Below the pieces are notes generated by a model that saw only the letters and a list, made by a program, of their open reading frames with translations, was not told the DNA's origin and did not search any database. From a virus, in the IMG/VR virus record IMGVR_UViG_3300033182_001235, positions 1 to 43,818 of that record: 43,818 nucleotides of DNA; one strand, written 5' to 3'. This document shows, one piece after another, positions 1 to 9,100 of the stretch. The position numbers and the translations under genes were made by a program. Each line of letters opens with the position of its first letter. Positions within the stretch are counted from its first letter, which is position 1.

Positions 1-259
1 AGAAGTAGGTAAAACGCCTCTAATTAAAAAAGTTATTCCATTAGAAATGTTTACTTCAAACGACAGTAAATTTTTCTTTCATACTTATCTTGCTATTGTT
101 GATAGCGAGTTTATTCCTACGCTAAACAACGAACATTGTGGTTATGCTTGGGTAAATTCAAATGCTTGGCCTAAACCACTACATGTAGGTTTGCGTAACA
201 CATTACAAAACAAAGCAATCAAAGAAAAACTACAAACAGTTTTAGATATTATTGTCTAA
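1..259 (+). CDS. NUDIX hydrolase, C-terminal part (5' end outside window)
   Basis: The reading frame is open from base 2 with no start, so the gene begins left of the window and about 85 C-terminal residues are visible. The stretch FFHTYLAIV, then EHCGYAWVN and WPKPLHVGLRNTL, matches the C-terminal half of phage and bacterial NUDIX (MutT-like) proteins, which typically read E-(H/W)-x-G-Y-x-W...PKPLHPG. NUDIX enzymes cleave nucleoside diphosphates linked to another moiety. The catalytic NUDIX box would lie upstream and is not visible, so activity cannot be judged. The first ATG in view (base 47) is internal to the domain and is not the real start. The stop overlaps the end of the convergent oxygenase gene by 11 bases. 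Confidence 0.72.
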   Translation, partial: EVGKTPLIKKVIPLEMFTSNDSKFFFHTYLAIVDSEFIPTLNNEHCGYAWVNSNAWPKPLHVGLRNTLQNKAIKEKLQTVLDIIV

Positions 260-815
260 TTTCTACAAAATTATACTCGTTATAATCCCCTAATTGTTTA
301 GGTAATAGATTAAAACTAATAGTTGTTCTGTCTAAATTAGTATTATTTGTACTATAGTGTACCATATAACTAGGGAATATTACTATTCTACCTTTAGCCG
401 AAGGAACTTCATACATGTTATTATTAAAAGAAGTATCCTCTTGAAGAGGTAATTGTAAAATGTTTTTTACATTACTATCTCTTAAAAATACAGTAGAACC
501 AACATCGTCAAAGTATATAACTCCGCTAAAAAAACTATTAGCATGATGATGTGTATGTATTCCTTCTAATGCTTTATACTTATTTGCCCACATCTGTGTA
601 ATAAAAAACTCTGTATTTTTATATCCAAGATTGATTGCTAATTTTGTAGCAGTATTACAAATATTTTTACAGAAATTGTCGAGTAATTTATCTTCTTGAA
701 TATTCGGAGAAGTTTGTTGAAATAATTGTTTTCTAACCCAATGTAGATGATTAATTTCAGGAAGTTCAATAGTAGACACCATAATAGGTGTTTGAAAGGC
801 TCCTACTATTTCCAT
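249..815 (-). CDS. Putative 2OG-Fe(II) oxygenase (TIGR02466 / 2OG-FeII_Oxy_5 type)
   Basis: A 188-residue protein with the family layout: N-terminal F.TPI strand, a central MWANKY segment, then HTHHHANSFFSGVIYF (metal-binding region and following strand), and near the C-terminus GRIVIFPSYMVH (distal His) followed by RTTISFNLLP (Arg expected to hold 2-oxoglutarate). Proteins of this family are predicted Fe(II)- and 2OG-dependent dioxygenases; substrates are unknown. It is a clear paralogue of the gene at 10902-11504 (shared ITQMWANKY/R, FPSY, ISFNLLP and QLG). The ATG follows directly after the TAA of the upstream gene, with AAGGTAAAA as a plausible ribosome site, so the two are probably co-transcribed. 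The 3' end overlaps the convergent NUDIX gene. Confidence 0.82.
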   Translation of the reverse strand: MEIVGAFQTPIMVSTIELPEINHLHWVRKQLFQQTSPNIQEDKLLDNFCKNICNTATKLAINLGYKNTEFFITQMWANKYKALEGIHTHHHANSFFSGVIYFDDVGSTVFLRDSNVKNILQLPLQEDTSFNNNMYEVPSAKGRIVIFPSYMVHYSTNNTNLDRTTISFNLLPKQLGDYNEYNFVEIRQ

Positions 816-1469
816 TTATACTTTTACCTTATTTGTTTGTAAAATATCTCTATATAATTCTAATTTCAATATTTCAATATTTCCTGCAATCACTACCCTA
901 GACTTTGTACCGTTATATGCAGGAACATGATGTTTTGCTCTGCTATCAAAAAGTAGTAGCATACTATTGCTAGGCTGGATAGTCAAATTATCGTAATCAT
1001 CAAAAACAATAGGACTTACATCATCACCTACATCTACATAATATACAAAACTAGTATGATTCCAATGATGGCTGTGTGTAATTGTATGATCATTTCCATT
1101 GCCATTGTATACTATTCCCCACATATCCGGAACTATTAATTTTTGTTTTGTTACATCTTCAAAGTTACCGTAAACACTTAAAAAATAATCGTATACAAAA
1201 TTTTGACAAATATCTGTTCCTAAGTCACTAAACGGAGGATAATCTACGCATAAATTCCAATCAGTCATCTTTGCAAAAACGTTTTTTCCGTCTTGTTTTG
1301 GATTTATGCTATTAACTATTATATTTGATAATACTCTATTATCATGTCGGCCAGATAAGTCTGCAATACCTACAAACTCATTAGATTTTTTTTGTCTAGC
1401 AATCATTTCCATATATGTAGTTATATTTGTTGGATAATTATCTATATGAATATGACACTTAACCAACAC
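816..1469 (-). CDS. Putative 2OG-Fe(II) oxygenase-like protein
   Basis: A double-stranded beta-helix type protein of up to 217 residues. The core is MWGIVYN, THSHHWNHTSFVYYVD (metal-binding-like His cluster), then NSMLLLFDSRAKHHVP (candidate distal His) and SRVVIAGNIEI (candidate 2OG-binding Arg). The pattern follows the neighbouring TIGR02466-like proteins but is more divergent. The start is uncertain. GTG at 1469 has a weak GGAA site and would overlap the divergent gene by 24 bases. ATG at 1412 (giving MEMIARQKK, 198 residues) leaves a 36-base divergent gap and is equally plausible. Its stop abuts the start of the next oxygenase gene. Substrate unknown. Confidence 0.68.
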   Translation of the reverse strand: MLVKCHIHIDNYPTNITTYMEMIARQKKSNEFVGIADLSGRHDNRVLSNIIVNSINPKQDGKNVFAKMTDWNLCVDYPPFSDLGTDICQNFVYDYFLSVYGNFEDVTKQKLIVPDMWGIVYNGNGNDHTITHSHHWNHTSFVYYVDVGDDVSPIVFDDYDNLTIQPSNSMLLLFDSRAKHHVPAYNGTKSRVVIAGNIEILKLELYRDILQTNKVKV

Positions 1470-2054
1470 AATGTTTTTCCAACTTGTATATTCACAGTAA
1501 AAATAGACGACTATGAGAATATCAACAAACGTATTTTGGAGAAGATAGAAAATCTTCCGGAAGAAGAAAAAATATCAAAAACATACGGTTGGCAAACAGA
1601 CATAAAAATTCATAAAACTTGGACAGAATTTGAAGATCTGTGGAGTAAACTTAACGGAGCCATGGATTATATTCAGTCGCATTTATCCTTTACGCCGGAT
1701 ACATGGATGACTAGTGCATGGTGTCAAATGTATCAATACAAGCAAAGAATGGAAAAACACACTCATCCTAATTGTTTTTATAGTGCGGCATATTATGTTA
1801 AATGTCAAGAGGGTAGCGGAAATATAAATTTTCACGATACACGCCCAAATAACAGTGTAGTTACATTTCCTCTTACAGGACCAAATGAATATAGTAGCGG
1901 AATGTTTAGCATTACACCCGAGCCCGGGTTGGCTGTATTTTTTCCAAGTTGGTCTCCCCACAGTGTAGAAGCAAATAAGGATGACGATACTAGAATTAGC
2001 CTCGCATTTAATTGGATGAAGCCATTACACGAAGAAGGAATAACAAGTGCTTAA
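1446..2054 (+). CDS. Putative 2OG-Fe(II) oxygenase (TIGR02466 type)
   Basis: From ATG 1446 the protein has 202 residues. It begins with the family's NVFPTCIF strand, continues with MTSAWCQMY, then KHTHPNCFYSAAYYV (metal site region), GLAVFFPSWSPHSVE (distal His) and TRISLAFNW (Arg for 2OG). An in-frame ATG at 1392 would add 18 hydrophobic residues antisense to the neighbouring gene and fits the family poorly. The ATG at 1446 sits 14 bases after GGATAATTA, the same spacing seen before the genes at 31582(+) and 41889(-), which supports this start. It overlaps the next gene by 8 bases, forming a three-gene plus-strand operon with 2047 and 2643. Confidence 0.82.
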   Translation: MNMTLNQHNVFPTCIFTVKIDDYENINKRILEKIENLPEEEKISKTYGWQTDIKIHKTWTEFEDLWSKLNGAMDYIQSHLSFTPDTWMTSAWCQMYQYKQRMEKHTHPNCFYSAAYYVKCQEGSGNINFHDTRPNNSVVTFPLTGPNEYSSGMFSITPEPGLAVFFPSWSPHSVEANKDDDTRISLAFNWMKPLHEEGITSA

Positions 2055-2646
2055 TTATAAAATAGACGACTTTATAGGAATTTTTGATAATGTTGTATCT
2101 CCGGAGTATTGCAAACAAGTAATAGATCACTACGAGCAACGGGCAGAATATGGCAAGACTAGAACAAGAAAACAATTAGAAAACATTCCAAAAAATTCAA
2201 AAGATAATTCTATATATGCTTTTGATTTAGAAAATGATCCCATACAAATGAGTATTAACCATAATCTTTCATTATCTTTTTCTGAAGCATTATGGCAGTG
2301 CCATACAATATATGCGGAAAAATATGGTACTTTAGACTCTTTAGCATCTTATAATGTTTCTGAGTGTATTAAGATACAAAAAACTCAACCTTCAGAAGGC
2401 TATCATATATGGCACTGCGAACATGGCAGTATTGCTACAGGTAGAAGATTATTGCTTGTAATGCTGTATTTGAATGATATCGAAGAAGGTGGAGAAACAG
2501 AATTTTTATATCAATCAAAAAGGATAAAACCTAAACAAGGAAGATTGGTAATTTGTCCGGGCGGCTGGACACATACTCACCGAGGAAATCCTCCACTGAT
2601 TGGAAATAAGTATATGATGAACACTTGGTTGGAATTTAGTGTATGA
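2047..2646 (+). CDS. Prolyl 4-hydroxylase-like 2OG-Fe(II) oxygenase
   Basis: A 199-residue protein of the P4H-like family. Its motifs are GYHIWHCEHG (HxE metal site, where most relatives have HxD), RRLLLVMLYLNDIEEGGETEF, KPKQGRLVICP, THTHRGNPP (distal His) and KYMMNTW (Lys expected to bind 2-oxoglutarate). It is closely similar to 33995-34594, sharing SEA/KEA-W..C and EGGETEFLYQ. The GTG start at 2047 lies 6 bases after AGAAGGA, a good ribosome site, and the upstream gene ends 8 bases inside this one, so translation is probably coupled. The substrate is unknown; a protein or peptide is possible by analogy to P4H. Confidence 0.85.
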   Translation: MLNYKIDDFIGIFDNVVSPEYCKQVIDHYEQRAEYGKTRTRKQLENIPKNSKDNSIYAFDLENDPIQMSINHNLSLSFSEALWQCHTIYAEKYGTLDSLASYNVSECIKIQKTQPSEGYHIWHCEHGSIATGRRLLLVMLYLNDIEEGGETEFLYQSKRIKPKQGRLVICPGGWTHTHRGNPPLIGNKYMMNTWLEFSV

Positions 2647-3365
2647 TATTTTTTAAAAAATCTAAAATAACAATAGATGCATTTACAAATGTTACAGGGG
2701 TGTATGAATACTTTCCTATACAACATGCTAACAAGTTTATACCCGAGTGGTGGAAAAAAATACCAGGATATCTAAATTTGCCAAACAGCGTAGGCATAAA
2801 TGTAAAAACTCCTACAATGAGAACTTGTAGTGGATTTATAGATTTATATAATCAAGGGTTTGTATTACCTTTATGGGCAGATTTAGTTTTTGAAACAAAA
2901 GAAACAGGTGAATATGCATTTCAATTTTCTAATCCAGAAAGCACAATGAATAGTCATATGAGTAACCAGTTTGGAAATTATTTAAAAGATAAAATACACT
3001 TAAAAATTATAAGTCCTTGGTATCTAAAAGAAAAATCAGGAGTAAAATTTTTATTATTTCAACCTGTTTGGAATCATTTAACTTCTTATCCTGATTTTAA
3101 TATGCCGCCTGGTGTAGTTGATTTTAAAAATCAAGTAGTTTCTAATGTTAATATGTTTGTTCCTGCAAAAGATGCTAGATACGAAGTTAAAAATAACACT
3201 CCTCTAATGCATATTATACCGTTAACTGATAAAAAGGTGCAAATTAAGCACCATTTAGTAGATGATAAAGAATACAATAAATTACACGATAAAGTAGAAT
3301 ATCATAGTACTTTTTTAGGTAAAATGAGTAATAATAAAAAACTAAAAAAGAATCTTACCACTTAG
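2643..3365 (+). CDS. Phage protein of unknown function, paralogue of 11535-12263
   Basis: A 240-residue protein whose family I cannot name with confidence. It aligns with the product of 11535-12263 through P(E/D)W(W/F)K near the N-terminus, a C...F(I/L)D....G(F/Y)..P block, a SPW block, a G(V/I)VD turn followed by N..., and P..H/V.IIP near the C-terminus. The alternation of strands and turns suggests a mostly beta fold; a cupin-like or DUF6065-like assignment is only a guess. It starts by an ATGA-type overlap with the upstream P4H-like gene and is the third gene of a plus-strand oxygenase operon. Both copies are found only next to 2OG oxygenases, hinting at a shared pathway. Confidence 0.6.
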   Translation: MIFFKKSKITIDAFTNVTGVYEYFPIQHANKFIPEWWKKIPGYLNLPNSVGINVKTPTMRTCSGFIDLYNQGFVLPLWADLVFETKETGEYAFQFSNPESTMNSHMSNQFGNYLKDKIHLKIISPWYLKEKSGVKFLLFQPVWNHLTSYPDFNMPPGVVDFKNQVVSNVNMFVPAKDARYEVKNNTPLMHIIPLTDKKVQIKHHLVDDKEYNKLHDKVEYHSTFLGKMSNNKKLKKNLTT

Positions 3366-3513
3366 ATTCAGGACATTTACTGTTTTTTATTCTGGCTTTT
3401 ATATTCATAAAACACCAACACTTTTTGCATTGTCCTGTAAAGTGAATATAATTAGGACAAGTTTTGCAAATTTTAATTCTTTTTTGGTAACTAGTCTCGC
3501 CAATTTTCTTCAT
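3355..3513 (-). CDS. Small Cys-rich protein, putative zinc-binding
   Basis: A 52-residue reading frame starting at ATG 3513 and ending at TAA 3357-3355. It contains ICKTCP, then QCKKCWCFMNIKA and finally KCPESKW at the C-terminus. The arrangement CxxC...CxxCxC...C with a closing CP...W is a pattern I associate with small zinc-ribbon-like proteins of marine T4-like phages, so it is likely genuine although short. It overlaps the end of the upstream P4H-like gene by 23 bases in another frame and the end of the convergent 2643-3365 gene by 11 bases. The function is unknown; metal binding is inferred from cysteine spacing only. Confidence 0.72.
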   Translation of the reverse strand: MKKIGETSYQKRIKICKTCPNYIHFTGQCKKCWCFMNIKARIKNSKCPESKW

Positions 3514-4087
3514 AAACACACCAGCCGGTTGCAATATACTTTGTTTCTTTAGGTGCTACTATACCCCTGTGATAATGAGTCCAAAATGCGGGCCATATAG
3601 TCAAGTTACCTCTTTTTGGCTCCAGTGAAGGAAAATCATAGTTAAATTCTGTGCCTCCTCCTTCTTTTACATCATTTAGATTAAACATCCAAGCCATGAT
3701 TCTACTATTACTGTCAAGCCCTGCGGCTTCGCAATGCCATTCAAAATATCCTTCGCCCGGCTTGTATCTTTGGATATTCCACCATCTATAACACTTCCAA
3801 CTGCCTATTTTATCAACAGTTTCATATTTTTTCTTGTATTCTTCTATACCATTGTTAAGGGCGATATTTAAATCTTTTACTGCTTCCCAACCCGGAATGT
3901 ATTGATAGTTAAAGTCTATGCTTATATCAGTAGATAGTTTTACATCAGGTAAAAATGCAGGAACACCAGATTCGTCTGCGGCATGACCAGGACCGTGAAG
4001 GTCTGTGCTTTTTTCAAACTGATTTATAAGACTAGTACAGGTTTCTGCAGAAAGAGCACCTTCAATAGTATGTATAAAATTTGTCAT
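3491..4087 (-). CDS. Prolyl 4-hydroxylase-like 2OG-Fe(II) oxygenase
   Basis: A 198-residue P4H-type oxygenase. Key segments are GYFEWHCEAAG (HxE metal site), RIMAWMFNLNDVKEGGGTEF, PKRGNLTIWPAFWTHYHRG (distal His) and TKYIATGW (2OG-binding Lys). The best paralogue in the window is 31582-32175, which shares WPA(F/Y)WTH.HRGIV and TKYIATGW. It lies between a fibre cassette and an oxygenase island but is transcribed with the Cys-rich gene 3355-3513, which overlaps its end. There is no Shine-Dalgarno; the ATG is fused to the TAACTAATAGT box (see 4088-4098). Confidence 0.86.
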   Translation of the reverse strand: MTNFIHTIEGALSAETCTSLINQFEKSTDLHGPGHAADESGVPAFLPDVKLSTDISIDFNYQYIPGWEAVKDLNIALNNGIEEYKKKYETVDKIGSWKCYRWWNIQRYKPGEGYFEWHCEAAGLDSNSRIMAWMFNLNDVKEGGGTEFNYDFPSLEPKRGNLTIWPAFWTHYHRGIVAPKETKYIATGWCVYEENWRD

Positions 4088-4098
4088 ACTATTAGTTA
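4088..4098 (-). promoter_or_regulatory. ATG-abutting box TAACTAATAGT
   Basis: On the minus strand TAACTAATAGT runs directly into the ATG of the gene at 3491-4087. It matches the TAAnTAwTAGT box found in the same position before five other genes here. No purine-rich ribosome site lies between it and the start. Possible promoter core of a leaderless mRNA, or a translation signal. Confidence 0.5.
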
Positions 4099-4122
4099 TT
4101 CTTAGAGAAACTAGTTGCTAAA

Positions 4123-4479
4123 TTATTCGGAACAGCCGGGCATAGTTTGATCACCGCCATCGATCCAAACTAAATTTTCTTCATCCCATCTATGGCAACC
4201 TACATGTGCTGGTGGTTCAACTGGAGGTCTCCATGTGTATGTTGATTTGTCTAGTGTCCAACTTGGAAAAGGTTGTCCAGGAACAAAAACGTCTGCTTCT
4301 GCATCATAAGTAAATCCTACTCCTGCTTCGTGTATTCTGTGTGTTGGTCCTTTTCCGTCTCTAGGAGTTTCGATCCAAAGACTTGGATCTCCTGCTAATC
4401 CAGATTGAATATGTTCTTCATCTGCAACAATCATGTCAACTACATCACCGTCTACTACTTTTGCCCAAAATCTACTCAT
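4123..4479 (-). CDS. Tail-fibre accessory protein, paralogue of 35240-35650
   Basis: A 118-residue protein starting (F)AKVVDG and containing a YDAEADVFVPGQPFPSWTLD segment, then TYTWRPP and a late HRWDEENLVW. The same order (AKVVDG, IYDKTRDAF...PYPSWTLDEDT...W, WRWDENAY) is seen at 35240-35650. Both lie immediately downstream of a Gly-rich tip protein and are the last gene of cassettes A and C, so a role in fibre assembly, capping or as a minor fibre subunit is inferred. Similar proteins are common in marine T4-like phages without a proven function. The start is set by AAGGATAAAAC before the ATG, nearly the same leader as at 35650. Confidence 0.7.
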   Translation of the reverse strand: MSRFWAKVVDGDVVDMIVADEEHIQSGLAGDPSLWIETPRDGKGPTHRIHEAGVGFTYDAEADVFVPGQPFPSWTLDKSTYTWRPPVEPPAHVGCHRWDEENLVWIDGGDQTMPGCSE

Positions 4480-4488
4480 GTTTTATCC

Positions 4489-6105
4489 TTACGTTTGATA
4501 CCTTACAATAACAATACCGTTTCCGCCACGTCCTGACGGTTGGTTTTGGCCTGCGCCGCCACCGCCGCCACCAGTGCCATCTGTTCCATCATCGCCGGGT
4601 CCTTGTGTTCCGTTAGAACCGCCACCTCCGCCAAATCCGCCGCCTCCTTGACCACCTAGTCCAACACCTTGTGAAGCACCGTTATCGCAACAGGCGCCGC
4701 CACCACCGCCTGCAAACCATCCTGCAGGATCACCTAGTGATACACCTTGTTGTGTAAATTGTACATATTGTCTACCAACACCGCCATCTCCCCCGGCTGT
4801 GTTATATCCTCTTTGACCTTGAGCGCCTGCGCCTCCAGCGCCTCCTCCTCCCCAATCTGGAGAAGAAGTTCCGTTAATATTCCCTGCATTACCATATCCT
4901 AATGCGCCGCCTGAATTTCCTTGTAATGCATTACCTGGGTTACCTGGGTTACCTGGCCATGCCGCACCTCCGCCTGAGCCACCGTTGTTTGCGTTGTAGT
5001 TACCTGCTCCGCCGCCGCCGGCGCCACCGCCGATTGCTACAATGGTATCAAACTGTGAATTACCGCCGTTGTTACCTCTTGACGTTGTGCTAACAGCACC
5101 TCCGCCTAATCCAACGTTTACTGTATATGTTCCTGTATTCACCGTGCGTGATGCTTGATAGCATAATCCTCCAGCACCGCCGCCACCATTTGAACAGTTG
5201 TTTGCATATGCCGCTCCGCCGGATCCGCCTCCAGCAACAACAAGAACTTCTGCATCCATTCCGCCACTTTGTGTTGAATTTACTGTAAATGATTGACTAC
5301 TTGTAAACACGTGAGTTTTATATGTACCGCTTGTAGTTATAGTTCCACCTGTTGCAGTGTTTGGTGCTCTAACTGTTATGCTAAATGCTCTATCTACACT
5401 AACACCTGCTTGTGTTGCTCTAACAGTAAAGTTTGAAGTAGTATCAGAACCAACTGCACTAAATCCTGTAATCTGACCGTTTGCACTATTTAAACTTGCG
5501 CCTGCTGGTAAACTTCCACTTACTACAGAATATGTAGGAGATCCGTCAGGATCGGTTGCTGTTACTGTTATCGTATTTCCTCGTTGGCTATCTAATAATG
5601 TTCCCAAACTTCCGGCCGCTGTGCTCCATGTTGTAGCAGAATTAATAGTTCCTGCAGGATCTAACAAGTAAGCAAGTCCTGATGGGTTAGTTACCTTTAC
5701 ACCAAAACTAGCACCACCTACGTAGTTTACTGCACTAGCATTTGTTACAAAAGTTAATTCACTTGCATTAACAAATGTTGTTGCAACAGAACGTGCTACG
5801 TTACCAACACCAGCACCTTCAACTGTAATAGTTGAACCTGCTTTAAAATTACTACCTGTGACAGTAATTGTACTATCTATATTTGTACTAATTGTTCCTG
5901 TGATATTTGTAATAGTCGGAGGAGCATCGATACCTGCCCAGCCTGTAGCATTGTATTGTTCAACAAAACCTAAATCACTATTATATCTTAATGTACCAAC
6001 AGCCGGTGATCCGCCCCTAGTGCCAGTTCCGCCACTAGGTATTTCGATACCTTCTGTGCCAGTAAATTTGGTATTTTTATTTTTAAAATCTCTACTATCT
6101 GCCAT
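4489..6105 (-). CDS. Tail-fibre tip protein with C-terminal glycine-rich domain
   Basis: A 538-residue protein with four parts. Residues 10-60 hold the recurrent module FTGTEGIEIPSGGTGTR...LRYNSD..F.EQYNATGW. About 62-155 looks like an IPT/TIG-type Ig fold (PTITNITGT...). About 165-245 resembles a cadherin-like or putative-Ig repeat (TVTATDPDGSPTYSVVSGSLPAG). From about 285 to the end is a glycine-rich domain that opens EVLVVAGGGSGG and closes GIVIVRYQT. Glycine-rich tips of this kind are used as receptor-binding adhesins in T-even phages (for example S16 gp38). It follows the 1500-residue fibre with only one base between stop and ATG; its AGGAG site lies within the end of that gene. It is a partner of 35661-36923. 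Confidence 0.8.
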   Translation of the reverse strand: MADSRDFKNKNTKFTGTEGIEIPSGGTGTRGGSPAVGTLRYNSDLGFVEQYNATGWAGIDAPPTITNITGTISTNIDSTITVTGSNFKAGSTITVEGAGVGNVARSVATTFVNASELTFVTNASAVNYVGGASFGVKVTNPSGLAYLLDPAGTINSATTWSTAAGSLGTLLDSQRGNTITVTATDPDGSPTYSVVSGSLPAGASLNSANGQITGFSAVGSDTTSNFTVRATQAGVSVDRAFSITVRAPNTATGGTITTSGTYKTHVFTSSQSFTVNSTQSGGMDAEVLVVAGGGSGGAAYANNCSNGGGGAGGLCYQASRTVNTGTYTVNVGLGGGAVSTTSRGNNGGNSQFDTIVAIGGGAGGGGAGNYNANNGGSGGGAAWPGNPGNPGNALQGNSGGALGYGNAGNINGTSSPDWGGGGAGGAGAQGQRGYNTAGGDGGVGRQYVQFTQQGVSLGDPAGWFAGGGGGACCDNGASQGVGLGGQGGGGFGGGGGSNGTQGPGDDGTDGTGGGGGGAGQNQPSGRGGNGIVIVRYQT

Positions 6106-6106
6106 C

Positions 6107-9100
6107 TTATATCTCCTGAATTACCCAGCCGTATGTAGCGCCACTGTAAACTAGTAGTAATCCTTCATACTGTGTTGATAATGTTAAGTCGCTTGCCGCA
6201 CCCATTATGTTACTTCCATTTCTTCCTATAGTTAGTGCAAATGTATTAAAGTTTCCTGCTACATCTACAAATCTTACATTGTCCCCAACACTAGGAGTTG
6301 CTGGTAAATCAATACCAAATGCGCCACCTGTTGTGTCAACAAAAATTCTATCATTATTTAGCGCAGTGTATCCAGCAGTAGATTTAGTAATCCACGGATT
6401 ACCGCCACCTAGGCCGCTCCATTGACTATTTGAATATCCTTCAAAGGTTCCTAAATCTGTATTATATCTAATGTAACCATCTGTAGGTGACCCTGGTCTT
6501 TCTGCTGTTGTTCCTTGTGGGATCATTAAGTATTCTTTTCCAATTTGAGCAATAGTAGAACCGTTAATATCAAAATCAATAGTATCAGTTGCTGAACCAG
6601 TACCAGATACTTCAACTTTAGATTTGTTAGGATCAACACCTGCAACGATTGCACCTGCACCTGCAACAGCATTTGAAATTTCAGTGTCAACATATGTTTT
6701 TGTTGCTTTTTCAGTTGGTACTGCTTCATCTGAGTTATCAGCAAACGTACCATCTGTTGAGAATTCGTTAATAGTAGCACCTTGCTTACCAGCAGTAATA
6801 CTACCTAACTGTAATTCGTTTAGACCTGCTAAGTCAAATTCTTCTGAACTTAATGTAGCACGACCAGTTGCTTGTTCGACTTTAAAGTAATCACCAACTC
6901 GGAAGTTACCATCTTGGTCTGTAGTTACGTAGAATACTCTACCGCCATTTTCTGAAAGTGTTTCTCTGTCTTGGTTGGGTTGCTGTGTATAATCAGAACT
7001 AATAATTACTGGATAGTTAGTGTCAGCAAATCCACCAGTACCTACATCAAGGAAGTCATGACCACTCATTCTAACTTGACTAAACGCTTCACGGAATGTT
7101 AAGGTAGTGTTATCGTTTGGTGTTTTATTACTTGGAATTGCTGGATCAATTTGAATTTGACAAGTTCCTGCGGCTTCGTCAAAATTAGTTACACCAATAA
7201 CAAAATATGTTTCACTATCGCCGTCAATTTGTAGTACTGATCCATCTTTAGGTGAACGACTTAAACTGTCTACACTAAACAATACACCTGTTCCAATACC
7301 AGCAAAGCCCGGACGTGTTGCTGTTACAGTTCTTGTTTGACTTGGTGATTGATTTAATGTTAATGCAGTGTCAGAGGTACCTAATGTAACAGACGTTTGC
7401 TCAATTTCGTTTAAGTTTCGCTGTACTACAGTTGTGTTTGTTTCTGTTCCAAGATACTGAGAAAATGCATAACTTCCGCTTGTTACAGTTCCAATACCTC
7501 CAACTTCGTCACGTTGTACATTAACAATAACTGAGTTTCCTTGTTCAATACCTGCACTAATTACGTTAACACCATCAAGCATTACGCCATTTAGTGCAAT
7601 ATTATTTGCTCCGTTATCAAAGCGTCTTGCCCAATTTAATGTACCAGTTGATGTAAATCTTGCAACAAGTCCGGTGTTATTATTGTTGGTAGTTTCGTTA
7701 AGGTAACCCGATGCATAAACGTCATTACCAAACGGTAATACATCTTTAAATTCGCCATTTTCACTACCGTCTGGCATTTGTACTTGCCACTGTACTTGAC
7801 CGTCTACTGTTGTTCTAAATATTAATGGAGTCTTTGTTACTGCACCTGCTGGATCATAGTATCCACCTGCAACTAAGTAAATTCCGTCACCATTGCCTGT
7901 ATCAAGACGTAAACTGTTAATTCGTACGTCGCCATAAATGTATGAAGCAACATAGTTTCCTACACTTGTAATGCGAGTAACTACTGCTTGATTAGCAGTT
8001 GAATCATAACTTGCTACATATAAATTATCTTCTGCTGTTGCGTCACCGGCAAGAGCATATGTGTCTGTTGACGTTGTTGGAGTCCCAGCAAATGTGCAAG
8101 AAGTAGCAACAAGTGTATTCGCCGCGGCACTATCGTTATATTCAAGTGTTCTTGACCACTGTTCAACACCTGCAGGATTTAATTTAATAACTGTAGATCC
8201 TGTTGTTGTATGTGTTCCAACTGCATATAAATTATTACTATCTGTTGTTACATCAACAATTTCAGAAGTGTTACCAATAGTTTTTTGCCACTGTATTTCA
8301 CCTGAACGCGAAATACTTAAAATAAATCCTTTATTTGAACCGTCATATATAACACCACCGCACATAATTCTGTCACTAACTTCAACAGCACTATGAATTG
8401 CACCAAATGCACTTTCATATGTATAAATCCAATCAAGTGATCCTGCTGAATTAAATTTAGCAACAAATGGATGCGAAGCAGTGTTATCCCATGAACTGGA
8501 TATATCTGTGCCAGTTGGGTCTGTGTGTCCTACGAAATATCTATTACCTACAGTGTCGCGATATGAAGTAAACACATGGACGTTTGATCCAAGTGTTTGA
8601 ACACTGTCAATAGTTTTGTCAGTTAATTGTAGTTGTCCAGTTAGTGGAGTTTCGCTTTGTGAAAATCCACGTGCAACAGAGCCGTATTCTCCATATGAGT
8701 TGTTACCTACAATAGCACGAATCTTACCACCACTTTCTGCCAAGTAACCAATGTTACAGTAATATGTAAAACAACTTACAATTTCTGTGCGGCCGTCGTT
8801 TCTTACATGAATACCAATGCCGTCGCTATTAACTTGTGTAAAGTCGTTATTAACAATTGATTTATAACCACCGTTATGTAATCCGCCGTCGACTAACATT
8901 CCAGTACCGCCCGGTGTAAATGATGTACAGTTTTGTACATACGGTGATTGTGAAGTAATCCATACACTCGTGTCATCTGGGCCGGTGCCTGGGTCAAGTG
9001 ATACAAGTACCGATCCTGTACTAAAATTACGGAATACAAAGTTACGAATACGTGACCCGTTATTTACAAGGAACACAGTTGAGTTTGCATTTGGAGTAGA

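Noticed and set aside
47-259. ATG at 47 as the start of a 70-residue gene
   Set aside because: The frame is open upstream to the window edge and the residues before 47 fit the NUDIX domain, so the ATG is internal.
4900-5100. GC-rich low-complexity tract as a structured RNA or foreign insert
   Set aside because: The composition is fully explained by Gly codons of the tip protein on the minus strand.
6100-6110. Frameshift joining fibre A to its Gly-rich tip protein
   Set aside because: A TAA stop, one base and an ATG with a good AGGAG site separate them, and cassette C shows the same two-gene arrangement.
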